A stretch of DNA of 11,519 nucleotides. Source: DASRDU01 sp035560235. GTDB taxonomy: Bacteria; Acidobacteriota; Blastocatellia; RBC074. Both the position numbers and the translations under genes were made by a program. Location: the NCBI GenBank assembly GCA_035560235.1, contig DATMAG010000098.1:1-11519 (forward strand), read 5' to 3'. Below are positions 1 through 6,794 of the stretch, piece by piece. Numbering within the stretch: position 1 is the stretch's first letter; the number at the start of each line of letters is the position of its first letter. The notes under the pieces are model-generated. The model saw only the letters and a program-made list of their open reading frames with translations. It made no database searches and had not been told where the DNA came from.

Positions 1-3
1 ATC

Positions 4-67
4 TTGCGAATCCTTCAAGGTCTAACACCTTTTCTGCCGTTCATTTGCTGGCAGGGAGGATTCGCAA
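4..67. repeat. Inverted repeat with two internal hairpins (three-stem structure)
   Basis: Positions 4-14 (TTGCGAATCCT) are the exact reverse complement of 57-67. Inside this 11-bp outer stem lie two smaller perfect stems: 17-21 with 27-31 (AAGGT/ACCTT) and 34-38 with 50-54 (CTGCC/GGCAG). The whole could fold as a three-way junction in DNA or RNA. It sits 45 bases beyond the stop codon of the truncated propeller gene. There is no T-run typical of an intrinsic terminator, and the attC consensus (RYYYAAC/GTTRRRY) is absent. It could be a small palindromic mobile element, a REP-like sequence or a transcript end; the sequence does not decide between these. Confidence 0.5.
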
Positions 68-112
68 TTTCAAGAGAAAATCAAGCACGCTTATCCGCTA
101 AGTTCACCTGTT

Positions 113-829
113 TCAACAAAACTCATGTGGGACACCACTGATCCAGACGGTTTGGTGTTGGTCTTCAAATACTGAGGCGATCTTGAGACTCGGCAAGCCG
201 GATTGAATTGAGTAAGTGCTCAAACGTCCGTGCGAGTACGCATAAAGGTTGTCTTCGGTAAGCCACGCCAGCTTGTTCCCATTGATCCACGTCTCGCCCC
301 TGGGAGCAGGCAGCAGGTCTTTGAGCGAACAGGTAACAAACCGCCCGTCTTTCCATTCCGCAATCCCCTCGCGCGAAACAATTTGGAAGTTGCCAGCTTC
401 GTCTTCCTCAATCTGCTGAATGACCCATGAAGGCACCCCTTCTTTAGGCGTGTAGGTGGTAAAAACGCCCGCTCGATATTTGACCAGCCAGTTCTCGTCT
501 GTCGTAGCCCAGAGCGCACCGTGGCGATCTTCCAAGAGAGAGTCGAAACGATTGCTGCCGATTCCTTTCGTATTGCTCTTGTTGAAAACAGTGAACTGCC
601 TGCCGTCAAAGCGCACCAGGCCGTCATAGGTGGCCAGCCAGAGATAACCGTCGCGGGTTTGCAGGATCGCATTGACAGCGTTTTGGGGCAGCCCGGCATC
701 CGTCGTCCAGTGATCGAATTGATATTTGGGCTGTGCGGCAGCGATTGCGCACGCGAGCAGTCCTCCCAACAGCACACACGCACGGCTGAATGGGAACGTC
801 TTCTTGTGTTGGTGCGAAAGGCGGCGCAT
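113..829 (-). pseudogene. Truncated two-component-regulator propeller protein (sensor N-terminus only)
   Basis: The 238-residue product has a signal peptide (basic n-region 1-17, hydrophobic 18-30, likely cleavage after A32). The mature part opens with YQFDHWTTDAGLPQNAVNAI, the usual start of the periplasmic sensor of hybrid regulators with Reg_prop propeller repeats. Repeats are visible near residues 51-76 (DGYLWLATYDGLVRFDG), 94-121, 136-162 and 216-231 (FEDQHQTVWIS). Family members normally run to about 1000 residues, with a full propeller, a Y_Y_Y domain, a membrane segment and a kinase, GGDEF or DNA-binding output. Here the last repeat breaks off into seven unrelated residues and a stop; no frame in 1-112 continues it. 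I start at the ATG at 829 because GAGGGGAG (836-843) lies 6 bases upstream; a TTG at 835 abuts that site. It may be a decaying gene or a short secreted propeller; loss of signalling parts makes sensor function unlikely. Confidence 0.75.
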
Positions 830-1127
830 AACCAACTCCCCTCACCATCTGAGAAAATGGGAGTCAGAACAAGCTGTCAGTCAGTTGTTGCGAAAGAAGA
901 TTCCCAGGCAGCTTACGTCTGTGACTCGCACGGATCAAGCAGATGAGCCATCCGGCTGAAATAAGGAAGGAAGAAAGTGGAGAGCGGCGCTGGTTGCCGA
1001 CAGAGATCCTTCCCGGAGCGGCCCCTCATTCCCAGGGAGAGCAGTCGGCAACAGGGGTTGGGTGAAGAAGGGGAGACGAGGAGAAGGGGGTGCAGGTCCC
1101 GTGTTTCCACTCTCCCCTTGTTTTTCT
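830..1127. other. Intergenic region with hairpins between two leftward genes
   Basis: No convincing gene is seen here. The region holds the ribosome-binding site of the propeller gene at 836-843 and two inverted repeats listed separately (993-1052 and 1062-1131). I see no strong -35/-10 pair for the leftward propeller gene. Short reading frames crossing this gap look random and have no ribosome-binding sites. Confidence 0.6.
993..1052. repeat. 9-bp inverted repeat in the intergenic gap
   Basis: GTTGCCGAC at 993-1001 is the exact reverse complement of GTCGGCAAC at 1044-1052, enclosing 42 bases. It lies about 75 bases downstream of the end of the large leftward gene. Its role is unknown; it could be part of a transcript-end structure together with the neighbouring stem at 1062-1131. 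Confidence 0.4.
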
Positions 1128-1131
1128 TCAC
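1062..1131 (-). terminator. Possible transcript-end hairpin of the large PKD/TIG gene
   Basis: AAGGGGAG (1068-1075) pairs with CTCCCCTT (1112-1119), and after a short bulge GTGAAGA (1062-1068) can pair with TCTTCAC (1125-1131); position 1068 can serve only one of these stems. The structure overlaps the stop codon of the leftward gene (1128-1130). There is no T-tract in the leftward direction. On the + strand the inner stem is followed by GTTTTT, so a rightward terminator is equally possible. Confidence 0.3.
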
Positions 1132-4100
1132 GGATTGATGAAACAGCCGCTGCGAAGCCGAACACTCCTGCCCGTCGGAGTGACAAAGTAGATGTCGCAG
1201 AAGCCGGGAGCGGTTGAAGACAGGATCTGAACCCGGGCCACGATCTGATCCTCCTCGACCGACTGATAGCTGATGACATTTATCCCGGTCTTGCTGAACT
1301 TCACCTGAGTGCCGGGTACGATGCCCGCGCCGGTAATGGTCATCGTGACCTGCGTCCCGCGCTGCAGGCGGTTCGGGCTGGCGCTTGTGATGGTGAGCGA
1401 ACGCGGCAGCACTTCGACACTGACTGCCTGAGAACTGCTGACGCCGCCGCTGCCGTCTGAAACCGTCAGGACGATGGAGTGCTGACCGGCAGCAAGTTTG
1501 ATGGTGGCCGTCGCTCCCTGAGCGATCTGCTGACCGTTGTCCGTCCAGACGAAGGTCAGATTGTCGCCATCAGGATCGGTTGACTTCGATCCGTCGAGCT
1601 TCACCTCAGCGCCATCCTTTCCGGTCGCCTGAATCGCTGAAGGCAGCGGTTCAACTCTGGCTGTCGGCGGGCGATTGGTCAGCTTTTTGCCGCTCCCGGT
1701 TTCATCATTCGGAATGTCGTTGACGAAGACCCGGAAGGGCAGCGTGCGGAAGGTCAGCCGTCGGCTGTCCGTGGCTACGACCCGGATTTCAGTCACCGGA
1801 TCGTTCGCGCCCGCCGCGATGCGCAGCGTGGCCTGCCGCGCCGCCGCGTCAACATCAACGATCTGAGCGTTCGGCCCCGCGCCGATCAGGCTGAACGTCA
1901 CCGGATCGTTGTCGAGGTCGGTTGCTTTCAGCGGGATGTTGCGAATCGTTCCCGCCGGGATGTACTGATCGTTGATGTTTTCCATCACCGGCGCGATTGA
2001 ACCCGGGGTGCCGCCGCTTTGCGCCTCGCGGCTGTCAAGAATGACCGTGACGGTCATAAACGCGGTCGCAGTGTTTCCGGCCTTGTCCTTCGCCGTGAAG
2101 TTCACGACGGTGGTGCCGAGCGGGAAGTTCGAGCCTGGCGCGCGCGTGGCTGTTACCGTCACCCAGCCGTCAACCATGTCGTAGGCCACCGGCAAACGAT
2201 AATCAATGGCTGCGCCGGTGATTGACGTCGTGTTTCTGATGATGCTCGACGGCAGACCGCTCATCTGTGGCGGCGTGGTGTCGCGCACTTCGACGATCTG
2301 TTCAAACGGAATGCTCGTCGCGCCGCTGCTGTCGGTGACGGTGAGGCTGACGTTGTGCAGTCCGAGGCCGAGCCGCAGATCGGTCACACGGCTGTCAGAA
2401 ACGCGCTGGTCATTGTCAGTCCACTGATAAGTCAGCGGGTCCAGGTCTTCGTCTGATGAGGCCGAAGCGTCAAGCCGGACAATGGTACCGGTGGCGCGCC
2501 GCGCCTCGATCACCGGGCCAATCGGTTCGGCTGAAGCAACCGGCAGATGGTTGTTCGGATTCGAGGCCGGAGCGACGATGCGAAAGACCTCAGAGGCCGT
2601 CAGATAATGCAGGTTCCCGCCGCCGCTGAGGCTGCCGTTCCAGATATTGTCCGCCGCTGAGAACGGAGTTGTAGCAAGCGTGTTCGACCACGCAAACAGG
2701 GGCGTGGCTGAAAGCATTTTGAGCCAGCCGCGATGCCCCTTGCCGATGATGCTGGTGAAATGCTGTCCGCCGTTTGAGCGCAGCGCGCCAAGCACATTTT
2801 CAGTTCTGCCGAGCGTGGCGGCTGACGTGCTGAAGGCGTCATCGTAAAGCGTCGCAAAGATCGAGCCGCGAATGTTGACGCCGTTGAGCAGCGTTGATGG
2901 CGGGCGCGCAAAACCAAGCGTGGTGCTGCTGTCGTCCTGGTTCGGCACGGCCGCAAGCGCTGAGGTGGCGGGCAGCCGGTCGTAATTCACATCGTCAAAG
3001 AGCAGGTCGGCTGATTCCGCATCATCGTTGCGCGTGACCGGCCCGACCGAATTCTTCGCTACAGCCAGCGCGTTGTAAGCCGCCGAAGCTGCACCCGAAT
3101 CGGGGCCTTCAATGACCTGCGCGCTGCCGATCAGATGATTGAACTGCGTCGGGCGGCCACCGGCATCAATCGCTACTGCCATCACCCAGCCGCGCTGATC
3201 ACCCGCGATGTCGGCCAGATCGAGCGTGGTCGTCTGGTTTGGCGCGAGGTTGATGATCCGGTCCGAAATCTGCGAGGCCGTCGCCTGATTGCTGAAAAAG
3301 AGCCGGACGCGAATCTTCTGCGACGGATCGGTGTTGGTCAGATTCAGCAGCGTGTTGCTGCCGTCAGTCGTGATGTAACGCGAAAAGATCAGAATGCTGC
3401 CTGTTTTGGTTTCGCTCGCGCCTTCTGAATCGCCGGTGGCATCGGGCAGATCCTGCGTCGCTGAATCGGGAGGCGGGTCGGTGACGGGCGCAACCGCGAT
3501 CTTCATCGTGAATTTGTCGAGCCACTCCAGCACCTGCATGTTGCGGGCGCTGCGCCAGGGCGCGCCGCCGACCTTTTCAGTCAGGCTCAGCCCCAGCACC
3601 GGCGATGGTTCACCCGATTCGAGCGCATTGGCCGAAAACGAAGCCCAGCCGGGCCGCCCGGCTGTGATGACTTCATTGATCGGCGTCTCTGTCCAGACCT
3701 CGCTGAGGCTCGTCGAAAGGCCGCAGATGTTGTCGAAAACTTCACCGTAAGCCCTGCCGCTCTGATCGTAAGCCGTCGCCGTGATCTTCACGGGCGAATA
3801 ATCGCCGGAATCGAGCGTCGCTGACGGACTGTAGATGTCCAGTTCAGTATTGAGCGAGGTATTCTCCTGGATGCCCTGGAACGGAATGTTGTCAATGGCA
3901 ACCCTTTTCGGCAGGCGGTCGTAATCGAGTCCGTCGAAATTCAGTTCGCCCTCGTAATTGACGTTGAGCCTGACCGGCCCGGCAGTGCGTTTGGCGACGG
4001 CAAAGGCGTTGTAGCTGTACTCGTGCCCCTGGCCATCGCGCACCGAAGCGCTGCCGATCAGCCAGTTGAACTGCGTCGGCGTGCCCTCGGAGTTGACCGC

Positions 4101-4571
4101 CATCGCGACTGCGTAACCGCTGGCTCCGGGCCGCTCTCTGCTCATCAGCAGCGTGCGCGTCTGACTCGGGCCGAGGTTGAAGACCTGATCGTCAGCCTGG
4201 CAGCTGGCCAGAAAGAACAGGCGCACTGCGACGCTGTCGCGCGGATTGGTGTTGGTGATGGTCAGCAGCGTATTGGTTTCAGCTGGTCTGACCCTGTCGC
4301 TGGTGAATTTGTGAAAGAAGAGTATGCTGCCCGCCTTGCTGCTGCTCGCGGCGCTTTTCGGCCCGGCAGAACCGGTGCGCGGCAGACCCGGCCCGACCGG
4401 CTGTTCCTGTGCGGCCTGCGCCAGGCGCAGCGTGGCGAACGCCGCGAGCAGACCGGAAATAAGAACAGCCGTCAGGATCAGAATACGAAAACGATGTGAG
4501 GAAGCCTGGCGAGAGGCATCAGCATCTCTGCCGACCGGAATCGCATTGAGTCGTTCGTGCCTGGGATTCAT
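1128..4571 (-). CDS. Large secreted/surface protein: tandem unnamed N-terminal domains, PKD, HYR, Ig-like, PKD and IPT/TIG domains
   Basis: The 1147-residue protein starts with a long basic n-region and a hydrophobic stretch at 29-47, a signal peptide (AQA/A near 53) or membrane anchor. Two similar domains follow, about 79-350 and 389-665, sharing GSIL(F/I)F, NTLL.(I/L)TNT(N/D)P, VRLFF, PTQFN(W/H)LIGSA, YNA(F/L)AVAK and YDRLP. Then come a PKD-like domain (677-764, SSDEDLDPLTYQWTDN), a HYR-like domain (765-845, DTTPP to FTAKDKAGNT), an Ig/cadherin-like domain (859-952, ATDLDNDPVTF), a second PKD (967-1056, STDPDGDNLTFVWTDNG) and a C-terminal IPT/TIG domain (1057-1147). No catalytic motif is visible. 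Such chains of beta domains are typical of extracellular binding or scaffold proteins; that role is inferred. C1125 and C1143 could form a disulfide. The ATG has AGGGAG (4580-4585) 8 bases upstream. No secretion partner gene is adjacent. Confidence 0.85.
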   Translation of the reverse strand: MNPRHERLNAIPVGRDADASRQASSHRFRILILTAVLISGLLAAFATLRLAQAAQEQPVGPGLPRTGSAGPKSAASSSKAGSILFFHKFTSDRVRPAETNTLLTITNTNPRDSVAVRLFFLASCQADDQVFNLGPSQTRTLLMSRERPGASGYAVAMAVNSEGTPTQFNWLIGSASVRDGQGHEYSYNAFAVAKRTAGPVRLNVNYEGELNFDGLDYDRLPKRVAIDNIPFQGIQENTSLNTELDIYSPSATLDSGDYSPVKITATAYDQSGRAYGEVFDNICGLSTSLSEVWTETPINEVITAGRPGWASFSANALESGEPSPVLGLSLTEKVGGAPWRSARNMQVLEWLDKFTMKIAVAPVTDPPPDSATQDLPDATGDSEGASETKTGSILIFSRYITTDGSNTLLNLTNTDPSQKIRVRLFFSNQATASQISDRIINLAPNQTTTLDLADIAGDQRGWVMAVAIDAGGRPTQFNHLIGSAQVIEGPDSGAASAAYNALAVAKNSVGPVTRNDDAESADLLFDDVNYDRLPATSALAAVPNQDDSSTTLGFARPPSTLLNGVNIRGSIFATLYDDAFSTSAATLGRTENVLGALRSNGGQHFTSIIGKGHRGWLKMLSATPLFAWSNTLATTPFSAADNIWNGSLSGGGNLHYLTASEVFRIVAPASNPNNHLPVASAEPIGPVIEARRATGTIVRLDASASSDEDLDPLTYQWTDNDQRVSDSRVTDLRLGLGLHNVSLTVTDSSGATSIPFEQIVEVRDTTPPQMSGLPSSIIRNTTSITGAAIDYRLPVAYDMVDGWVTVTATRAPGSNFPLGTTVVNFTAKDKAGNTATAFMTVTVILDSREAQSGGTPGSIAPVMENINDQYIPAGTIRNIPLKATDLDNDPVTFSLIGAGPNAQIVDVDAAARQATLRIAAGANDPVTEIRVVATDSRRLTFRTLPFRVFVNDIPNDETGSGKKLTNRPPTARVEPLPSAIQATGKDGAEVKLDGSKSTDPDGDNLTFVWTDNGQQIAQGATATIKLAAGQHSIVLTVSDGSGGVSSSQAVSVEVLPRSLTITSASPNRLQRGTQVTMTITGAGIVPGTQVKFSKTGINVISYQSVEEDQIVARVQILSSTAPGFCDIYFVTPTGRSVRLRSGCFINP

Positions 4572-4700
4572 ACGGATTTCTCCCTGTCAACCTCAGTGAA
4601 TGCTTTGGGGGCAAAGCGCCGGGGTTGGGAATACAGAATGGGCGCAGTGCGCTGAAGACACTTCGCACATCATTCTCCGCAGACGCTGTCAGGCCGTGAA

Positions 4701-4873
4701 GCGCCTGCCGATACAGCTGAGCAGGTGCGCAGAGATCCAGTGAGAGCGCAGCTGTCTGTCCTGCAAACCGAGGGCGGTGATGAACCGCCGGAAAGCAACC
4801 CTTCAGGGTGAGGGGTGATGGTTGCCGCAGCCGAAGTTACATTCAATTTCAATCAGACAGCGAATGAAATTGA
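4701..4873. other. Possible structured leader RNA or regulatory region
   Basis: Consecutive potential stems are seen: 4701-4708 with 4721-4728 (one G-U pair in + strand RNA); ACAGCTG 4713-4719, inside that loop, with CAGCTGT 4749-4755, giving pseudoknot geometry; GGCGGT 4773-4778 with ACCGCC 4784-4789 (5-base loop); GCAACC 4795-4800 with GGTTGC 4820-4825; and TCAATTTCA 4843-4851 with TGAAATTGA 4865-4873. On the minus strand this would be the upstream region of the surface-protein gene at 4571. I recognise no known riboswitch class. The stems are short and some may be chance. Confidence 0.25.
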
Positions 4874-5121
4874 TCAGAGTAAGCCTGTGCGGTCGTGAGG
4901 CTCAGACAATCAGTCAGTTCGGGTGATCGTTCGAAATTCCTGCAAGCTATCATCGGATGAGTACCGGATCAGCCAGGAAGTCTCCGTGAGGGAAGTGTCA
5001 GCCGGATGATAGTGAGGATTGTCTCCTGACGCGGGAGAAGGTAGCACAGATGCGGAAGCCGCCGCAAGATTTTGCGCGACAGTGAGTGATTGAGTCAGGA
5101 GAATCCGGTTCCCGAAGCGGA

Positions 5122-5180
5122 CGGATTGCAGCTGAATGTCCGGCAATCCGGCAGATTGCCGGACATTCAGCTGCAATCCG
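5122..5180. repeat. Perfect 27-bp palindrome with 5-base loop
   Basis: Positions 5122-5148 (beginning CGGATTGCAGCTGAATGTCC) are the exact reverse complement of 5154-5180, separated only by the loop CGGCA at 5149-5153. A perfect stem this long cannot be chance. There is no T-run on either side, so it is not a standard intrinsic terminator, and no gene ends nearby. It could be a REP-like or palindromic mobile element, a site for a DNA- or RNA-binding protein, or a hairpin in a long untranslated RNA. Confidence 0.85.
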
Positions 5181-5277
5181 GGCTAAGATCACCGGTCTGG
5201 CCGACAGAGGTGCGACTGAGGCCCGTCCGGAGTGCGATCAATGGCTGGGGCGCTGACAGAAGATGATGTCCAGATGA

Positions 5278-5371
5278 CGGAGGAACTGACTTCGGTTTCT
5301 GGCCCCGGCTGAGGAAGGGGCCGACCGGTTCACGGTATTGTGCTGACTTCCCGAAGTCAGTTCCGTATCCG
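5278..5371. repeat. Nested inverted repeats with 14-bp arms
   Basis: GGAACTGACTTCGG at 5282-5295 is the exact reverse complement of 5351-5364, and CGGA 5278-5281 can extend the pairing with TCCG 5368-5371 across a 3-base bulge. Inside lies GGCCCC (5301-5306) with GGGGCC (5317-5322). The right arm also has its own competing hairpin, CTGACTTC (5343-5350) with GAAGTCAG (5353-5360) around two bases. The two mutually exclusive foldings of the right arm are a notable property. Function unknown. Confidence 0.65.
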
Positions 5372-5380
5372 AACCCTGAG

Positions 5381-5411
5381 GATGTCGAAATTTCGGCATC
5401 CATTACATAAT
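5381..5411 (+). promoter_or_regulatory. Palindrome next to a -10-like hexamer upstream of the acyltransferase
   Basis: GATGTCGAAATTTCGGCATC (5381-5400) is a 20-base palindrome with one mismatched pair, shaped like a dimeric regulator site. Five bases on is CATAAT (5406-5411), five of six bases of the -10 consensus, 63 bases before the acyltransferase ATG. No good -35 hexamer is seen at 16-18 bases, so the palindrome would occupy the -35 region. That fits either an activator or an operator site, or coincidence. Confidence 0.25.
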
Positions 5412-5436
5412 GCGCAAAAGTCCGGCAAAACAGGTC

Positions 5437-5472
5437 ATGAAAAAAGAAAAAAATTCTGAGCCGCTTCGCTGA
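5437..5472 (+). CDS. Possible 11-codon leader ORF coupled to the acyltransferase
   Basis: ATG at 5437 opens a short frame, MKKEKNSEPLR, ending in TGA at 5470-5472, two bases before the ATG of the acyltransferase gene at 5475. The downstream gene has no Shine-Dalgarno sequence of its own, so translational coupling through this mini-ORF would explain its initiation. Only a weak AGG precedes the mini-ORF's own ATG. It is speculative, since frames this short are common by chance. Confidence 0.2.
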   Translation: MKKEKNSEPLR

Positions 5473-5474
5473 TT

Positions 5475-6794
5475 ATGCTGAACCTTCTCAAGTCCATCGG
5501 TCTCTGGCTGTGCCGCATTCTCTTTTCGGTCGAATATCACGGCATCGAACACGTTCCCCGCTCTGGCGCGGTCATCATTGCGGGCAATCATCCGTCCTAT
5601 CTCGATCCGGTGCTGGTCAGTCTGCCGGTTGGCCGGATGATCCGGTTTATGGCCTGGGACGCGCTCTTCAGAATTCCCGTTCTCGGCTGGTTCATCAGGA
5701 CCATGGGCGCGTTCCCGGTCGACATTCGCCGGGGCAAAGGTGAAAGCGCCTTTCTGGAAGCGAAGCGGATTCTCGAAAGCGGGCAGGCGCTCGGCATCTT
5801 TCCCGAAGGGCAGCGGTCCGAGCGCGGGCCGATGGGCAAACTGAAGACGGGGACGGCGCGCCTGGCGATTGAAACCGGCGCGCCGATTGTGCCGGTCACG
5901 ATTGGCGGAGCTTCGCGCGCCTGGCCGAAACACAGATTCCTGCCGAAACCGGCGAAGATTGTCGTTCGCTATCACGCTCCGATCAGGCTCGATCAGGCAG
6001 AGCGTGAAACGCGCCGCGCCGACCGCGCCTTTCAGCAGGAGGTCATGCAGCGCGTAGCGGCAGGCATCAATCGCTCGCTGCATCCGGCGCTGCGCGGCGC
6101 TGACCTGATGGAGCGCTGGTACCGGCAGCCACCGTCGCATCTGCGAACCTATGAAGTCGCGCCGCTCGTCGTGGCCATCGTCGTGACCGCGCTGGCCGAC
6201 GTTCGGCGCCGGCTGGATGAAAGCGTTGCGGGCATCTGGATGCCGGTGATCTGTTACTACTTTATGCTGGCGCTTGATCTGGCCGTGATCAGACCCTCGC
6301 GCGCGGCGAAGTGGCTGCGCAATTCGCTGCCCGTCTGGCTGATTCTGGTCTGGCACCGCTTTCTTGCGAGCGCCGCCGGACTGCCCGCAGGCGAGCTGAA
6401 CGCGCTGACTGCGGGCGGCGTGCTGGCGACGTTCTTCCTGTTCTTTTACGAGGATTACTACACGCTGCAGAAGTTTGTGCGCGGGCTGGTAGTGGTCTAT
6501 TACCCGGCGCTGCTGCTGCTGACCGGATGGCCCGAACCGCGCGGGGTGATGACGGCGGCGCTGCTCTTTTGTGCGCTGTTCTGCTGGCGGCAGCGGGTGC
6601 TTTACCGCTGGCTGGTTGTCGTGGTGATGATCGCGCTGCTCGCAGTGGCCTGGGCGCTGACCGGGCCGCCTGCACCCGCGCTGGCAGTTTATGCGCTGCT
6701 GCCTGTGGCAGTGATGGCTTACCTGCAAACCTTCGTGAATGCGGCCTATGACATTCGTCGCGCAGGTGAGGTTGAGACGGCGACGCAGCGATAA
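5475..6794 (+). CDS. PlsC-type 1-acylglycerol-3-phosphate acyltransferase domain fused to a multi-pass membrane domain
   Basis: The N-terminal ~205 of 439 residues are a PlsC-like acyltransferase, the family that moves a fatty acyl chain onto lysophosphatidate or related lipids at the inner membrane. Motif I is NHPSYLD (38-44; catalytic H39 and D44), motif II is GAFPVDIRRG (78-87), motif III is FPEGQRS (109-115, with Gln where Thr is usual) and motif IV is PIVPVTIGG (137-145). Residues about 228-420 hold seven or eight hydrophobic segments (near 228-242, 254-272, 283-302, 310-327, 336-351, 357-371, 377-397, 402-420). Ordinary PlsC proteins are about 240 residues with no such tail, so this is a fusion of unknown substrate or transport role. 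The ATG lacks a clear ribosome-binding site; the nearest in-frame upstream codon before a stop is a CTG at 5469. The gene stands alone. Confidence 0.85.
   Translation: MLNLLKSIGLWLCRILFSVEYHGIEHVPRSGAVIIAGNHPSYLDPVLVSLPVGRMIRFMAWDALFRIPVLGWFIRTMGAFPVDIRRGKGESAFLEAKRILESGQALGIFPEGQRSERGPMGKLKTGTARLAIETGAPIVPVTIGGASRAWPKHRFLPKPAKIVVRYHAPIRLDQAERETRRADRAFQQEVMQRVAAGINRSLHPALRGADLMERWYRQPPSHLRTYEVAPLVVAIVVTALADVRRRLDESVAGIWMPVICYYFMLALDLAVIRPSRAAKWLRNSLPVWLILVWHRFLASAAGLPAGELNALTAGGVLATFFLFFYEDYYTLQKFVRGLVVVYYPALLLLTGWPEPRGVMTAALLFCALFCWRQRVLYRWLVVVVMIALLAVAWALTGPPAPALAVYALLPVAVMAYLQTFVNAAYDIRRAGEVETATQR

Larger units (their letters stand above)
4572..5474. other. Gene-free 0.9-kb region rich in inverted repeats
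   Basis: This divergent region separates the leftward surface-protein gene from the rightward acyltransferase gene. Reading frames of 60-88 codons in it look random and lack ribosome-binding sites. It contains many perfect inverted repeats: a structured stretch at 4701-4873, arms at 4947-4954/5005-5012 (CTATCATC/GATGATAG) and 5022-5030/5094-5102 (TCTCCTGAC/GTCAGGAGA), the 27-bp palindrome at 5122-5180, the 14-bp pair at 5282-5295/5351-5364, and a 20-base near-palindrome at 5381-5400. At this length 8-9-bp pairs can arise by chance, but the 27- and 14-bp pairs should not. Promoters for both flanking genes should lie here, yet only a weak -10-like hexamer near 5406 was found. Confidence 0.7.

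Noticed and set aside
4585..4590. TTGACA on the minus strand, a consensus -35 box, before the surface-protein gene
   Set aside because: It is only 13 bases upstream of the ATG and overlaps the ribosome-binding site, leaving no room for a -10 box.
4795..4830. GGCAACC on the minus strand, reminiscent of the SAM-I riboswitch core
   Set aside because: The surrounding SAM-I conserved blocks (GAGGGA, GATGAAACC, GGTGC..ATTCC in order) are absent.
4926..4940. A T-loop-like GTTCGAAATTCC suggesting a tRNA
   Set aside because: No acceptor, D or anticodon stems can be formed around it.
4912..5291. A possible MITE bounded by AGTCAGTTC and GAACTGACT as terminal inverted repeats
   Set aside because: A 9-bp inverted pair is expected by chance about once in a region of this length, and no target-site duplication is seen.
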